The notes: generated by a model not told the origin, from the sequence alone. Positions 46,141 through 58,900 are shown, counted from the first letter of the stretch. The stretch: 64,000 nt of DNA from Caprimulgus europaeus (GCA_907165065.1 OU015525.1:30508037-30572036); one strand, 5' to 3'. Numbers and translations: made by a program.

Positions 46141-49100
46141 GTAGTGCTCTAAGGTGTTTTCATAGTTCTCAACACAACCTTCACAGAGACCTTTCCCCCA
46201 TTTAAGCTCATGGAGATCTTAAACACTTGCTGTTTCGTACTCAGGACTGTGACTAGAGGATCATCAAGGTGCTCTCCAAATAATGAATTTGTCCCCACTG
46301 TGTATCTGAAAGGTAGGTATTTTATTTCCCTCTGCTTTGCAAATAGGGAAAATGAGGAAGAAAGCAATTACATGATTCACCCTAATTGCACGGTAAGTCA
46401 GTTGGTATAGTCCTAGTGTTACTGCTGATCCCATAGATTGTCAGCAGGTTAAAATTAGATGATTCGCTGATCCGGTGAGACTCCTGTCTGCATGATACAG
46501 GAACAGTGTCTTGGGCTGTCTCGGCTGGGTTTCAAGTCTAAATATCCTTGCTCATAAATTATTAGCTTCTTCTAGATTTTGTAAGATTCCTTTATTCTAC
46601 CAGTTCAAACTGACGTTTGCATAAATGTGGTGGAGAAACAAGCCTCTGCTCTCTGAACCCCATGTGGATTAATGCTTTTCATCTTGAAGAAACCACAGCT
46701 GCCACAGATTTTTTATGGAAATGTTGAGGATGACTATGAAATGCTGCTCATAAGTTTGTTTGGCAGTTAATGTGGGTTTGTCAAGCATTGCTCATCTGGC
46801 AAATGCCTCATGGGAGAAGGTTGTGCACTGACCTTTCAAGATCTCATTACTGCTTTGCGTGTTCAATAAATAAATAAATAGAGAGATAGATAGAAAAATA
46901 AATAAATAAATAAGAGCACTTTATGAAGCATTTGCAACATGTGGCAAACTTCCTAAAGGATGTCTCCTCTCAAATTTCCTGTGGCTCTTTCCTAGATATT
47001 CTCAGCATTTCTGATGACCAGGTTATGGGGTGGATAGTTTGCAATGTGAAGGGCTCTCCCTCATTCTGTAGTATAAATATGCCTGTTACAGGGATAAGCC
47101 AAGGCATCGGGCAAGAGATCTACCCTACTATGGCAGCTGCTTTGTACATTTAGAGAAAGTCTTTCCCCAAGAAGTTTATTTTTTTGTGTGTTGAAGTGCA
47201 GTGTTAACTTAACTTTACAGCATAGCTTGTAGGATAATGTAAACCCAACAAAAACATCATGCAATTACTCTTAGATTTGAGTTGGGCAAGGAGATAACAA
47301 CTTCCACAGGAAAAGGCAGATGAGTCTCATTCTATGTAATCTTCTGAAAAAACAATAAAATCAGCCATTCAGGAGGATGCTAATATGCCTACAGAGGTGT
47401 TATTTCTGCTTATGTGTACAAGAAGAGCCCAGATAAGCCAGCTTCTTGTGAAGATCACTGCATTTTCATCTCACACCAGTCAGATCTGACTCAGTCATCC
47501 CTACTTAAATAGGCAATTAAAAAATAAGTTGTGTTACAAAATTAATGTGCAAAGTAATGTGTTCTGAAGAAGTATTAAACAATGAAAAATTAAGCTTAAC
47601 CTTGCTGTGAGTTAACCTGAGAAACGGAATGTGCAAATAATTACTTTTATCTATCTTTGCTGTCAACATGCTGTAGTTGACTACTGGCACCCTCTGAGAT
47701 ACGTTTCAGTTCTGAATCTAGAAAACCATGGTAAGACCAACATCTTTTTGTTCTCAAATGACATGAGTTATATAAGACTCATGATTGTCCAAAGGTCAGA
47801 GCATGAGATCTCTCAACAAAGAGGCTGTTCTGTTCTGCTCTGGTGAAGCAGCTGTTGGCTCAGATTTCAGTTTATTCAGACACAATATGTCATCTAGACA
47901 GATTCTCAGGCTACATAAATTAATGTCTCAACTACTTATCATTTTCCCCAATCATTTTTTTTTCTCCTATTGTCCTTTTTTGTGAAATAAACCCCTTTGT
48001 GTTTAACCACAAGTGTCTGATACAACACACAGACAAGATCTATTGTCAGGTTAATGCTATTACAAATCTTTTCCAGAATTTCTTGGTCCATGCAGGAGGA
48101 ATTTTTCCCTAGCTCAGGAAACTAAATCTATTAAACACATTTTGCTGGCAGAGCTTGCAAAGGATTGGGAGCTGAAGGTTTTAACCCAACGAGTGTGAGG
48201 TGGTCTCTGCTCCCCACATTCAGCTATTAACTTCTGAAACTTTGCATCACAGTTATAGGAGGAAGGTCACTAGTAGCATAACCTATTTCACTTGTGCATC
48301 CATACACAGTTTCCACTGTATTGGTTTTTGTTTCAGCAGAAATTACCTGAGCCAAAGGCAGCATTTTTTTTTACCTGCTCTTGCGACCGAATTTGCTATT
48401 TGCCACTGCCACCATTTCTCATGTAGCTAAGACACCTCTAACAGCCTCTTGTTGTAAAATATCCGAAGGGCTTTTCCTCCCAAGCTCTTGATCATGCAGT
48501 TTGCAAAGAATGGTGAAAGAATCAAAGCATTATCTATATTATTTATTCTCCCTGTTCTTGATATTCTCCTATTGTGGTTTCCACTTTCCAGCCTATTATC
48601 TTCCTTCAGGAGGAACATTTTGTAGTGCCTTACTTTAGGTACTCTTACAGTATTTGAAGGGAGATACATGTGATGCTCCAGAGTATAGCAATAGTTCTTC
48701 AATGATTGTTCTGGGGAGTTGGGTAAATGAGCCTGGTTACACACACACACAACATGAGAACAACTAACAGGGCTGCAGTTTGTTCCTCAGCAGACAAAGA
48801 GCCCAAACCAAATTCAGCTCTGCTGTGTAGCCTGTCATGAAAATGGGCCAGTCTGCTGTATCTGTCAGTGCAGAACAAATTTCCTTTGATGAATAATACC
48901 TCTCCTTCTTGGTAAAATTACCTTTTAAGATCCAAATCCTCAATAAATCAAAGTGATTAATTCTACACTTGAATGCCCTCAAAAGCCTCAAAACCAGCAA
49001 CTGAAATACTTTCACTAGAGGCACATCCCATGTGTTCCCACCTAATCCAACGTAGCACTGACATTGCCACACAACTACAGAAGTGCTCTGAACCCGAGTA

Positions 49101-50049
49101 AGGGCTGAGCCACAGACTTGACAGAGAAATCCCTCTTTGAACATAAGTGTCCTCCATGTGTTGCAATGACACCCAGCTTGCAGCTGGTGACTGCAAAGCA
49201 CAAGTCACTGTAACAGCATTAAAGAGGTTAAGTTCCTTCATCATGCTGGGCTGAACTTCTCTTGGAAAATAGGTACTTTAACTGATTTAATCTTTGTTTT
49301 AGCTGCAGTTTGTCATGGTGTGAGTGTATAAGGAGGGGGCTGATAAACTTCTGTATGAAGGTCTCCGTCTGAGGTTCAGCTGTCCTGCATGTTTGCAAGT
49401 CCAGAGCAGGGAACCAAGTGGGGTGCCAAGGTGGCCACGGACAGGCAAAAGGCAAGAGAAGAGAAAGAGGCCAGATAAGCAGCCAAGAAGGTGGTTGGTA
49501 TTTAGAGGAGCACTTCAGTTTTGAAAAAGTGGGATTTGAGGGGCAAGTAGGAAAGGTGAGAGGGTTCCCCCTCCTTTTTGAGCAGCACTTCCAAGCAGGC
49601 CCTTTTCCCTCCAGGATAGCAATAAGACTGAGATCAGCTCCTGTGTGAAAATCGCAGCTTCTTGCTGTGTGCTGAATCCAGAGCTCCTCCTGGAGGTCTG
49701 CAGAGTCCAAGCCTTGCCACTGATGGAGTTCATCACTGCTGCTTGGCACAAATAGCAGCGCACCAGGCACTTCAACAACCCTATATACATATAGGGGATA
49801 TACAGTAGGTAGGTATAGTGTCATACAGTAACCTTGCATATGCCTATACATAGGCAGCCCCATCTGACTTCAGTTAGTTCAGCAGTTGCACCAAGGTCCC
49901 TTTGGTAAGTTTAATCCAATCACAAAGTACATATAATACATCTGAATATATTTATATATTAAATATATCTGAAGTCACATTCCTCCTAAAGTGGATGTTT
50001 TATTTTTTGGAGAAAGGGTGCTAAACTCTAGGTGGAGGGGGTTCACATA
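46141..50049. other. Intergenic DNA, no gene recognised
   Basis: The stretch contains the tetranucleotide microsatellite at 46,864-46,914, a short CA run at 48,739-48,753 and otherwise unassigned DNA. On the - strand, open frames cluster at 48,427-49,863. The longest (49,228-49,863, 211 codons) includes a hydrophobic Trp/Pro/Leu-rich segment but no domain I recognise. Confidence 0.5.
46864..46914. repeat. (AAAT)n / (GATA)-like microsatellite
   Basis: Repeats of AATA/AAAT with a central interruption 'gagagatagatag' and a second AAAT block. Simple tetranucleotide repeat. Confidence 0.85.
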
Positions 50050-51070
50050 AATCCTGTTGGAACCCACAAAACACTCATCCACCTGAGGTGGTTTCAGCCT
50101 TAGTTAAGACCATGTGGTCCTTCACTCACGGACCCCACCTGGTGAGATGGGGAGAGAAACACAACAACGGGCTTGTGGGTTGAAATGAGGACAGGGACAG
50201 CTCACTCACCAATTATGGTCACTGGCAAAAAAGACTCAACTTGGGGAAGAAAAATCAATTTAATTTGTTCCAAATCAATCAGAGTAGGATAGTGAGATGT
50301 AACAACCACACCTTAAAACACCTTCCCCCACCCCTCCCTTCTTCCCAGGCTCAAATTACTTTGCTCTCAACTTCTCTATCTTCTCCCCACCAGCAGCACA
50401 GGGGGCAGGGAATGGGTGTTCCAGTCAGTCTGTCTATGCTGTTTTTTTCCAGCATGAGATCCTTCCTACGCGCTAAGAGTCAAGGAACAAAGTGTTCCAA
50501 CATGGGCTTCCTGCGGTCATGGATCTCTTTGGGCACAGCTACCAGATCTGACATGGGGACCTCCACGGGCTGTAGACAGGTCTCTGCTCTGGTGCACCTC
50601 CTCCCCCTGCTCTGGTGTCGTGTCTCTGGGGTCTTCTTGCTCATCATGAGCTCTCAACATAGTCACAACTGCTCTCAGGCACAGGCTCCTGCTCTGGCAT
50701 CAAATCCTCCATGGCCTACATGTGGGTATCTGCTCTTCCATTGGACCTCTATGGGCTGCAGGTGATTCCATTTACCTCCCCCAATTCTTTTCCCTGCTGA
50801 CCTGGGTATCTGCAGTCCTCTGCCTCCTCCCCTGCTCATCAGTGGTCTTTTGTTCATCTCTCTGGTCTCCTGTTGGCTCTCTCCTTCCTTGCCAAACTTG
50901 GTCTTACCCTCATAAATATGGATTCAAAGAGGCATTTTTCTATCACTGATCGGCTCAGCCTGGTCTGGAGGCGTGTGCACCTTAGAGCCAGAGGAGCTTC
51001 TCCAAGCTTCTCACGGGGGCCCTCAGTATATCCCCTTCCCTTGCTACTAAAACCAGCATCCCCCTAGACA
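50050..51070 (-). mobile_element. Avian endogenous retroviral LTR, antisense
   Basis: The + strand is the reverse complement of a common avian ERV LTR. Diagnostic parts are the 'gggcttgtgggttgaaatgaggacaggg' segment (about 50,170-50,198), an ATTAAA on the - strand (TTTAAT at 50,259-50,264), the 'aacaccttcccccacccctcccttcttccc' stretch (50,318-50,347), and a long U3-like part of degenerate tandem units around CTGCTCTGG/CACGGGCTG (about 50,540-50,900). The - strand order (tandem repeats, then poly(A) signal, then terminal part) gives the LTR direction. Borders are approximate and no internal retroviral genes are seen. Recognition is from remembered family sequence. Confidence 0.7.
50540..50900 (-). 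repeat. Degenerate minisatellite-like units inside the LTR
   Basis: Successive variants of a 20-35-bp unit containing CTGCTCT(GG) followed by a (CC)TCCACGGGCTG(CAG)-like part. Examples start near 50,584, 50,608, 50,669, 50,691 and 50,729. Such arrays are typical of the U3 region of this avian LTR type. Confidence 0.55.
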
Positions 51071-52831
51071 AACTCAACACTAAGGCAGTATGTCTTTGAA
51101 AGCTGATGTCATACCAATGAGAGGTATTGAGACTCGGTATCTGCAGGGGATAGGACCACTAGCTCCGCTCAATCAGCTTCCCACCTATTTTATTAAATTT
51201 AGCTCACTCACAAACTGCAGATCCTCAATCAAGACACACGCTGCCATTCCAGTCTAGGAGAATCAGGTACCTGCTCTTTGAGAAAGGCAGCTGAGTGGGT
51301 ACCGACGCAGCCCTGCTGCCTTAGAAATGGCTTGGGTGGCACCAGCTGGGAAGGGAGCACGCAGGGTGTAAGGGTGTTGGGTGAGTGGGTGCCCCAACTG
51401 CCTGAGAGGGCATTTGCCCACAGCACATCTTGCTACAGGGGAAGACAATGATCAACTGTATTAAACAGCAATTGGGGAATTACCAGGAAGCTTTTAGCTG
51501 CAGGAGGAAAAAAAGAAAAAAGTCAGTTAAGCAGACACACAAACAGAGCATGAGGATGTGTCATGTTCAGGAGAGGGAGCAAGGCAGCAGAGGGGCCGGT
51601 GTGACCCTGCCAGACACAGCCACCCCAGTTATACAAGGATGTTTAGAAATTTCTAGGCACATATTAACACTTCATAACTATACTGTCTAGCTTTATCTGT
51701 TGCACTGCAGATATTGATCCCAAGTGTATAGTTCAACAATGACCAGTTAATTACATGTTGATAAAAAAAATTATAAACCACTTAAACCATGACCAAAGTC
51801 ACATGAACCAAGCAGGTTTTCCCCACAATATACATCTGACTGAACAGAGTTACGATCATGGGCCTTGCAATGGTCTCTGCAATGGGGACAGATGTGAGAA
51901 AATATGACAGATACGTAAGGTTACACTTGCAATATTTGCCATTTCTTAAAATGTTGAAGCTACTCCCTCCTGCAAAGTAATTTTTGAGAGTAAAGCCTCC
52001 TCACTATATATCTAAAAAAATGACAACATTAAAATAATATCATGAAAAATTGTGAGATTTTCTCATCATAAGTATTCCCCATACATGCCCATCCTGTTCT
52101 TCCACCCCCCAGAGCTGTATACACAGCAGGCCTGTGTACACTCCGGAACAGTTCCTCGACATTTTGTGAGGAAGCCTTTAGGCTTTAAAAAGAGGCAAAG
52201 ACAAGCTGACCAGATAATGAATGATGGTCTTAAATCACTGTTCCACTTATACATGTGTAAACATACATGTGTGTGTACATAAAATGCAAGATACCATACA
52301 CACATACTTAAAGGAGATTCTAAGGAGCTGCATTTAAAAATGCATTATTTTATTTGTTTCAATTCATCCTTGCCTATAGTAATTTTTCTTTTCCATGTTT
52401 AGAAGACCTGACCATTCTTCCTTTCAGCTAAGGCCTGGAAAGTGAAATACACACGTTTCTGAAACAATTAATAGATCGTCAGGGTGGGGTGGGAGGCGGG
52501 GGCGGTAGGTATTTTGGACACATTAAAACGAAAGAATCTCTTGCAACACAACTGTTAAGTGTGTAGGAATGCAGCCCAAACACCATAGCATCCACTGCAG
52601 GTGTTTTCTGCTGTTATTGGTTGATTTTTTTAAACTAAATCACTTTTGAAGAATTCTTGAATTCTAACTTGATGCTGAAAGATTAATACATCAAAAAAAT
52701 GTTTCAAAATATCCTCATATCCTCTAAAGAGCAATGTATCCTAATGACCGTGTAAGAAGAGTACTTACAGTTTTGCCTGATAGGAAAATAAATTTAATAC
52801 AATCACATAAACCAAATATGACACTAAAATA
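51071..52831. other. Intergenic DNA between the LTR and the CHMP4C 3' end
   Basis: No exon or named repeat is seen. A compact G-quadruplex motif at 52,482-52,502 stands out from AT-rich surroundings. A - strand AATAAA at 52,349-52,354 is a second possible end for CHMP4C transcripts. Confidence 0.5.
52482..52502 (+). promoter_or_regulatory. G-quadruplex motif
   Basis: Four G runs occur as GGG (52,482-484), GGGG (486-489), GGG (491-493) and GGGGG (498-502), separated by loops of 1, 1 and 4 nt. It lies about 330 bp beyond the nearest CHMP4C poly(A) hexamer, so on the CHMP4C template side it could affect elongation or termination. This is inference. Confidence 0.6.
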
Positions 52832-55800
52832 TTTATTTACAGCATATATATTAATTATTTTTACTTTTTATTAATATATTTTCCCCCTCCTTAAGGTACC
52901 CAGATTAAAAATGTCCAAGCCTGTTAAGAGAAGAAAATCTTCTCAAAATAAATAAAAAACAGAAAGGAAGTCAGCTACAACACACCAACTGCTGCCACAG
53001 TCCTCTTGTAAAATATGTTCCAGTCAACAGAGAGTACATTTGCAATAACATGTTGACACTATTCACTCTTGTCTGCTTACACACTAAACATATCATCTTG
53101 GCATGAAGAAAGACATATGTTCAAAAAAGGAAGAGCCATTTGTCCCAGTGTCATCTGAATTTACACAGGAAAGAGCCACCTCCCCATCTGAATTAAATCC
53201 CCAGAATGCCTTTGCTTTTGAAGACAACTAGTCATCTACTGTCTCCCAAACAAATATGCCAACAAGCACTCCAGTTCTGGAGGTCCATAGTGTATTTTGG
53301 TTCGTGTACATGACTACAGTATCTCCAAGTATAGCTTCATCAACCACACATGTCCTAGCCTGTGAACTGGTATGCGACTCTCCTCCAGAATGGCCAGCTT
53401 CTACACACAAGCTTTTAGAAAAGCTCATCCAGAAGACCAGTTTATTTTCTTCAATCTTCATAAATTTTGTTCCTAAAGTGCCTGGTCTGAAATCAATAAG
53501 CTGAAGATACCTGAGGTTTCTCAGGTTCAACACTTGGCCAAAACACTGCTGGAGGTCAGCAGTCAGATGCTAGCTTGCAAAGGCGATCTTCCCTAGCATT
53601 TCTTCTCCCCTGAAGGGCATTCACATGGAAAACTCTTGCACAAAACCAGCAGGTCCACATTTTCCAAAGCAGACTGAAAATCATTTTAGTTTCAAACTGG
53701 AGCTTAGAGACCTATTGTGGCCAGGCTGTAGAACATTTTAAACATGCTAAGTTCTATGTAAGTGCCCAGTATTGGAAAACCATTAATTCAACCAATAACA
53801 GATGCCCAAAGCCAGCTTTTCCAAGGTAAGAATGGGACTATGCTGGCGTGGCCTCTCATTTAGTAATAACAGATTTGTCCACAGTCCAGCACACGGCCAG
53901 CCTCGCACACTGATGCGATCAGCGTGCACTAATACTTTCTGTACCTAACTCAGAGATTTGCATAGACTGCACACCCTGAAAACAGAATTCCAGCCAAAAG
54001 GATTAGCAAATGGATTCTAAATAACTCAGAATGTTTGTTATTTTATTAAATATGCATGCTTCCAGCTGGTATCACATCCTGAATCTAAGCAAGCATTAAA
54101 ACTGAGTAACATCTTGTTAGTGTTTGGTTTCCCATTGAGACTTCAAAATGCATTTTTAAATTTAAGTCAGTTCTTCAGATTTTTTTGTTTGTTTGTTTTA
54201 AAATAAAAATTGAATAGTTCCAGGTTTTCTCTATTCTCAGCAGAAAGGGACAATCTTCCTGGTACCTTCAAACTTAGGGACAGAATTAACACACTTAATT
54301 TTTTCCAGTAGGAAATTTATCTCAAGTGAAGTGGAAAGGCTTGATTCTCCTTTCATATGGATGCAAACCAAAAGCAATTCCACTACAGAGAATGAATAAG
54401 TCCTGAAAAATTTAATCTTTCCACAGGGTTTGTAAATTTTGGGTTTCATCCACAGAACTAATCTCAAAAGGTTCTGAGCATGCCAGCATGCCATGTCCAG
54501 AAACACACATTATTTTATGCTTAACCTGAAGTCCAATAAGCTGAAGTTTATTGTAGCCTATTGAAGCTAAACACCCAGCAAATCACAGGCTAAACCCGAC
54601 AGGAGAAGGGGTCAGTCTTCTACTGCTACAGATCTACAGAAATCAAGTCTCCCGCTACTCCCCAAGTGGTTGTCATCAGTAAATTTAAATTAATTTGAAA
54701 ACAAGAAACCTAGATCAATGTGACTCTGCTTCCCACATCCCTATGAACTTCACAGTGTTTTACTATTTCCTTGTGATTGACAGCAGGCTACTAGCATAGA
54801 GCTTAAAACTTATTTAATTAAATTTGTTAGTACAAAGCAGCCTATTTAATTTTTGTTTTGTATTTGAACAGTGATTTCTCTATATATGTAGTAGTATAGC
54901 ACTCAGAGTGGCATTTGTTCCTTAAGCTAAAAAGCTGTCAGTTAGACAATAACACATCAAACGAAAAAAAGAACCGAATGCTCAGAAAATAAAAAATTTT
55001 GAAAAGGTGCAATAAAAAAAGTGTACTAATTCCTTTGAGGGTGGTATTATCATACAAAGTAAAGATTCACCCTAGAAAGACATGGTGGAGGAGAAGAACA
55101 CAGAAAGGTCAAATCTCTTCTGTATTTTTGACAGGTTAGCAGAAATCAGTTTTGTTTGGCAGGGATCCATAAGACCTTGGACATTTCATTTTCCGCAGTC
55201 ACTGTAAAACCATTCTTTAACTGAGCTGGAAATAGTTCAAAATACAATTCAAGCTGATCTATAGAAGCGCATGGGATATTCTAGCCAAAGTTAAAACAAA
55301 ACAAAAAACCTATCCCACTTCAAAAAACCTACAGAAGAGTCTCCTCTTAATATTTAGGACATAAGTGGCTTCAGGCAGACTGTTTAAGTCTCCATGCCCA
55401 AATTAACAGCTATTACCTCTTGGTCTCAAAGGAACTTGCAAGTCAGGACATGTGTAAATCTGTTTTGCCAATATTCAAATAGCCCGAACCAAATAACCTT
55501 CTAGGATAGGGCCTTGATGATTTATGAGCTTTTACATTTCAACAATGAATCCAGTTGTGTGCATAAGTGAGGCACATAGGTTTAATAAACTAGCCAGATA
55601 TACTAAGATGCTACCTAATAAAAATCGATACTAATAACAAAACAAATCTCTGGCCAAGGCTGAATAAACTTTGCTGCTTGGAGGTTTTGGCAACTGTTAC
55701 ATTTGTTTGTTGTTTGTTTGTTTTTAAACTAGTTTTGCAATATGGCAGTAATGCTAATCTTGGCAAGATTTGCCATAAAAAAAACTAGCCTGCATGAAAT

Positions 55801-55871
55801 GCAACCACACTAAATCTGTACAGTTATAAAACAGCATTACAGCTCTAATGTTCAGTATTATAAAAAAGCTC
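52832..55871 (-). other. CHMP4C: CHMP4C probable 3' UTR and poly(A) signal
   Basis: AT-rich sequence follows the CHMP4C stop. A - strand AATAAA at 52,832-52,837 is a plausible poly(A) signal, giving a 3' UTR of about 3 kb. The other candidate at 52,349-52,354 would give about 3.5 kb. An open frame at 53,228-53,569 on the same strand is described separately. The true end cannot be fixed from sequence. Confidence 0.45.
53228..53569 (-). other. Unexplained 114-codon open frame downstream of CHMP4C
   Basis: On the - strand a frame is open from the codon after a TAG (53,570-53,572) to TAG at 53,228-53,230. The translation has mixed, protein-like composition (for example ...LRYLQLIDFRPGTLGTKF..., ...LVFWMSFSKSLCVEAG...). 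It has no ATG at its start, so it would need to be an exon or an old coding remnant. A possible acceptor (...ctgacctccag) lies at about 53,549. I do not recognise the protein. It may be a pseudogene exon, an alternative terminal exon or chance. Confidence 0.25.
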
Positions 55872-55936
55872 TTATGAAGCCCAGGCAGCCAGCTTCTTCA
55901 TTTCATCGTCATCCTCTGCTCTCTTTCTGGTCGACG
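55872..55936 (-). CDS. CHMP4C: CHMP4C final coding exon (C-terminal helix, stop)
   Basis: The 65-nt coding part follows the acceptor tctctctgcag. Its first two bases complete an Ala codon and 20 codons follow, STRKRAEDDDEMKKLAAWAS, then TAA (55,872-55,874). The MxxLxxW pattern is the ALIX-binding helix. The human exon has an Arg/Ser-rich stretch before the acidic run, which is missing here. No alternative in-frame acceptor is visible just upstream. Confidence 0.95.
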
Positions 55937-58900
55937 CTGCAGAGAGAGATATTAACAATAAACATCAACTAATGTTAACAGAACTGTTTTATTTGTTTGC
56001 ATGAGGACTTGCATAGTGCTTTTCAGTTTGAAGAGCTCAGATCAATTTACTGAGTAGCAAGCTAAATGCAGTAACGAAGTTGATGAGAGATGTGACTCTC
56101 TTGCCCCACCATTATCTCACGTATAACCCCGAGACTAACAATATAGGTCTTGTAACTCCTACTGAAAGACTCTCAGGGAAAATACATTTAATCTATAAAA
56201 GCTATCACAGAGAGCAAGCATCCACAAGAATGCTGCCTGTTCTCTCATTGCCACTCGAGCAGGCAGAGGTGACCTACCCCTAGCCGGCCGGCTGTGCGTC
56301 CTGCTACCTTCCCAAATAGTGCTGAAGGGTTCTACACGTCCAGTCTCCAAACAGATCCACCCCATTTTAATAAGTGTCATTTATTAAAAGGGAGAGAGAA
56401 ATTCCTGAATTAACATCAGTTAACTGCTGCAGTCACAGCAACAGCAATTCCCAGCTCTGTACTAGGTCCCACAAATACTTTCTCTCTCTTTTTTATACTC
56501 CAATCTCCTATCACACATCTTTTGCATTCCCTGAAGTAAAACCTCACCCAAATAGTCTTCATTCACTGATCTACAAACTAGGAGCCCTACAGTCCAGGTT
56601 CAACCTCAGGCTGACTCCACCTGTGGGCTGTGCATGTCAGGATTTGCATTCCTCCAAACATCAGTGGAATGCTGTTACTGGGTGCAATTCTCACCTGTGT
56701 ATGTTTACAGCAGCCAGGTGGCTCCCGTCTGTGGCAGCTATACAGCTGGGAGTCACCATCCTGAGGGGGGCTGCAACTCCCACCTTTGGGGACTAAAGCT
56801 GGGAGGTACATGGGAAACCACAGGTCCCGTCCCTACTTTATAGGCCAGTGCCATTGGCTCACTGTGCGACTGGGGAAGGCCATTGCGCCTTGCTCCATCT
56901 CATTTTCTTCGTCTCTAAAATCAGGAGGGTAACATGCATCTCCAATTAGAAGCGGTATAGAACCATTAACTGTTCTTATTTTGCCATTGTTCTTATATTG
57001 CCAGTGCCAGGAAGCGCTCAGTTTCAGAAGAGATAAGCTGGTTTTGCAAGGCCTTAAACTATATAATTGTAACCAGCTAATTTTGCCTGAAGCAGCCATA
57101 CAGACAGATGAAGTGGCAAATTAAGACAGTAAGAAGCATATGGAGATGGCCTGGGTTTAATAAAAATGTCAACTGGCACAGCTGGATCTGTAAGATAAAT
57201 GAAAGATAAATCTGGCCATAAATGCCCAGACTACAATTTGCACTGGGTTTTCTTAATTTTTTTTTTTTCCTACTATCTGTTCTGCAGTTGACTTCAGTAG
57301 ATGAAGCCACAATCCCTGTTTGAACATTTTAAACTGCTTCTCAGGATTTAAGTGCAGTCTGCCAAAACACACACAAGAGTCTCTGAGTTGAGCTGGTCTA
57401 GGCAACCTAGACCAGCAGAATGCACCATAAACAACCTGTGTCACGTGTGCGCTGTCCCTGCCACTGAATATTTATACTTTTTTACTAGTATCAGTACACA
57501 GCAACTCTTTCAGATGACAGAGGACAACAGGGACATGGCAAAAGGTGTAATAAAAGTTGCCCATCTCTGGTTTAATTCAAAATGAACAGGGCAGAACTAC
57601 AGAAAAGTAAGACTGCTGTTTAATGCCAGGAATAAGTCTGTTCTGTAGAAAGCAAGCAAAGGAATGACAATGTGTACTTCCTGCTGCCTCCTTCATTTCT
57701 AATTAAAATACCACGGCAAATATCGAACCACTAGCCTACAAAGCTGGATCTTTGTGATGCAAACATTCTGAATCTAGGTTAGACTCCAATTAAAAAAGAC
57801 TAATGATTCAGTTGACAAAAAGAGGAAAAAAAAAAAGTTTTCCCATTCCTCAGTGATCTCACTACATTTCAGTAGGAGGTGCATCAGTATATGTGCAAAG
57901 TCAAGTTCCCTGAGTTTGTCTACTGAAATCTACAGAGAATTTGGTTCTAAATGCTTTCATACAGCAAACCAGAATTCTGCTCTGCCTCTTCTGTTAAAGG
58001 AAAAGGAATCTGTAATACTCTAAAAGTTAAAACAGAGTTAAATACGTATCTGGGACTCTCTCTTCCTCTCCTCCTTCTCACAGCATGGCTTAATCACAAG
58101 AAATGTAAAATGGCAAGCAGGCAGTTTACCAGGGTGAGAAGGTAGTGATGTGGATGGAACACTTGGCAATCTGACATTTCTCATTCCCTTGTTCAATTCT
58201 TCTTGCTCCAGTTCTTCTAATTCTGCCATCAACTCATCCTAAATTCAAGAAAAACATTATTTACAAATTAATTCCCTGACAGTGATCTCAAGCAAGGGCA
58301 CATTTAACCGTCATGAAGCAAAGCATTACTGAAAAAAACAGTTTACATCTGAAAACAAATATCAAAAACCAGTATATCACAAGTATAATTTCTACTAAAT
58401 GTGGGTGATAACAATAAATCTGAATTGAAAGTTGAAAAAAACCAATGGAAGTTAGAAACAGGGTAAGGAATAAAATTAGAAACAAAACTGATGGCAGTGT
58501 AATACTCGTCAAAAAGGTAAACACAGGGTGGGGGGAAGGTCCCTCTACCATCCTCAGGTCTGCTCCACATCTAGAGCCTGTACCCTAAAACTCACAGGCC
58601 TGAAGTACTAACCTCATCAAACTCATCACCAAAGGCAGCTCGGTTTGAGATAGCATCTGAAATTTCCTGGGCAACATCTTGCTGTTCAGTGATATCTTGC
58701 ATCAAATCATCAATTTTGTTCAAGTCCCTGGCAAGGTAACATGGAAACATTTTTTTAAGCTATATCATTCAAATCCTACAGAAAAACTTGAACAGACCCC
58801 ATTTTCTTTTTTTCCCCATGGCTGTATAAACAACAGAACTTAGAGGGAATAATTTCCCTCACCTACACCTTACTGTTTCCCAGCAAGCTTCTGTGCTGTT

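Noticed and set aside
50241..50765. A 174-residue + strand frame
   Set aside because: It lies within the antisense LTR. Its apparent repeats come from the LTR's tandem units.
56374..56843. GC-richer frames inside CHMP4C intron 4 as a possible extra exon
   Set aside because: The flanking exons already join in phase (G + CG completing Ala), and the translations show no CHMP4C similarity. Their phases would also need coincidental splice sites that I could not find.
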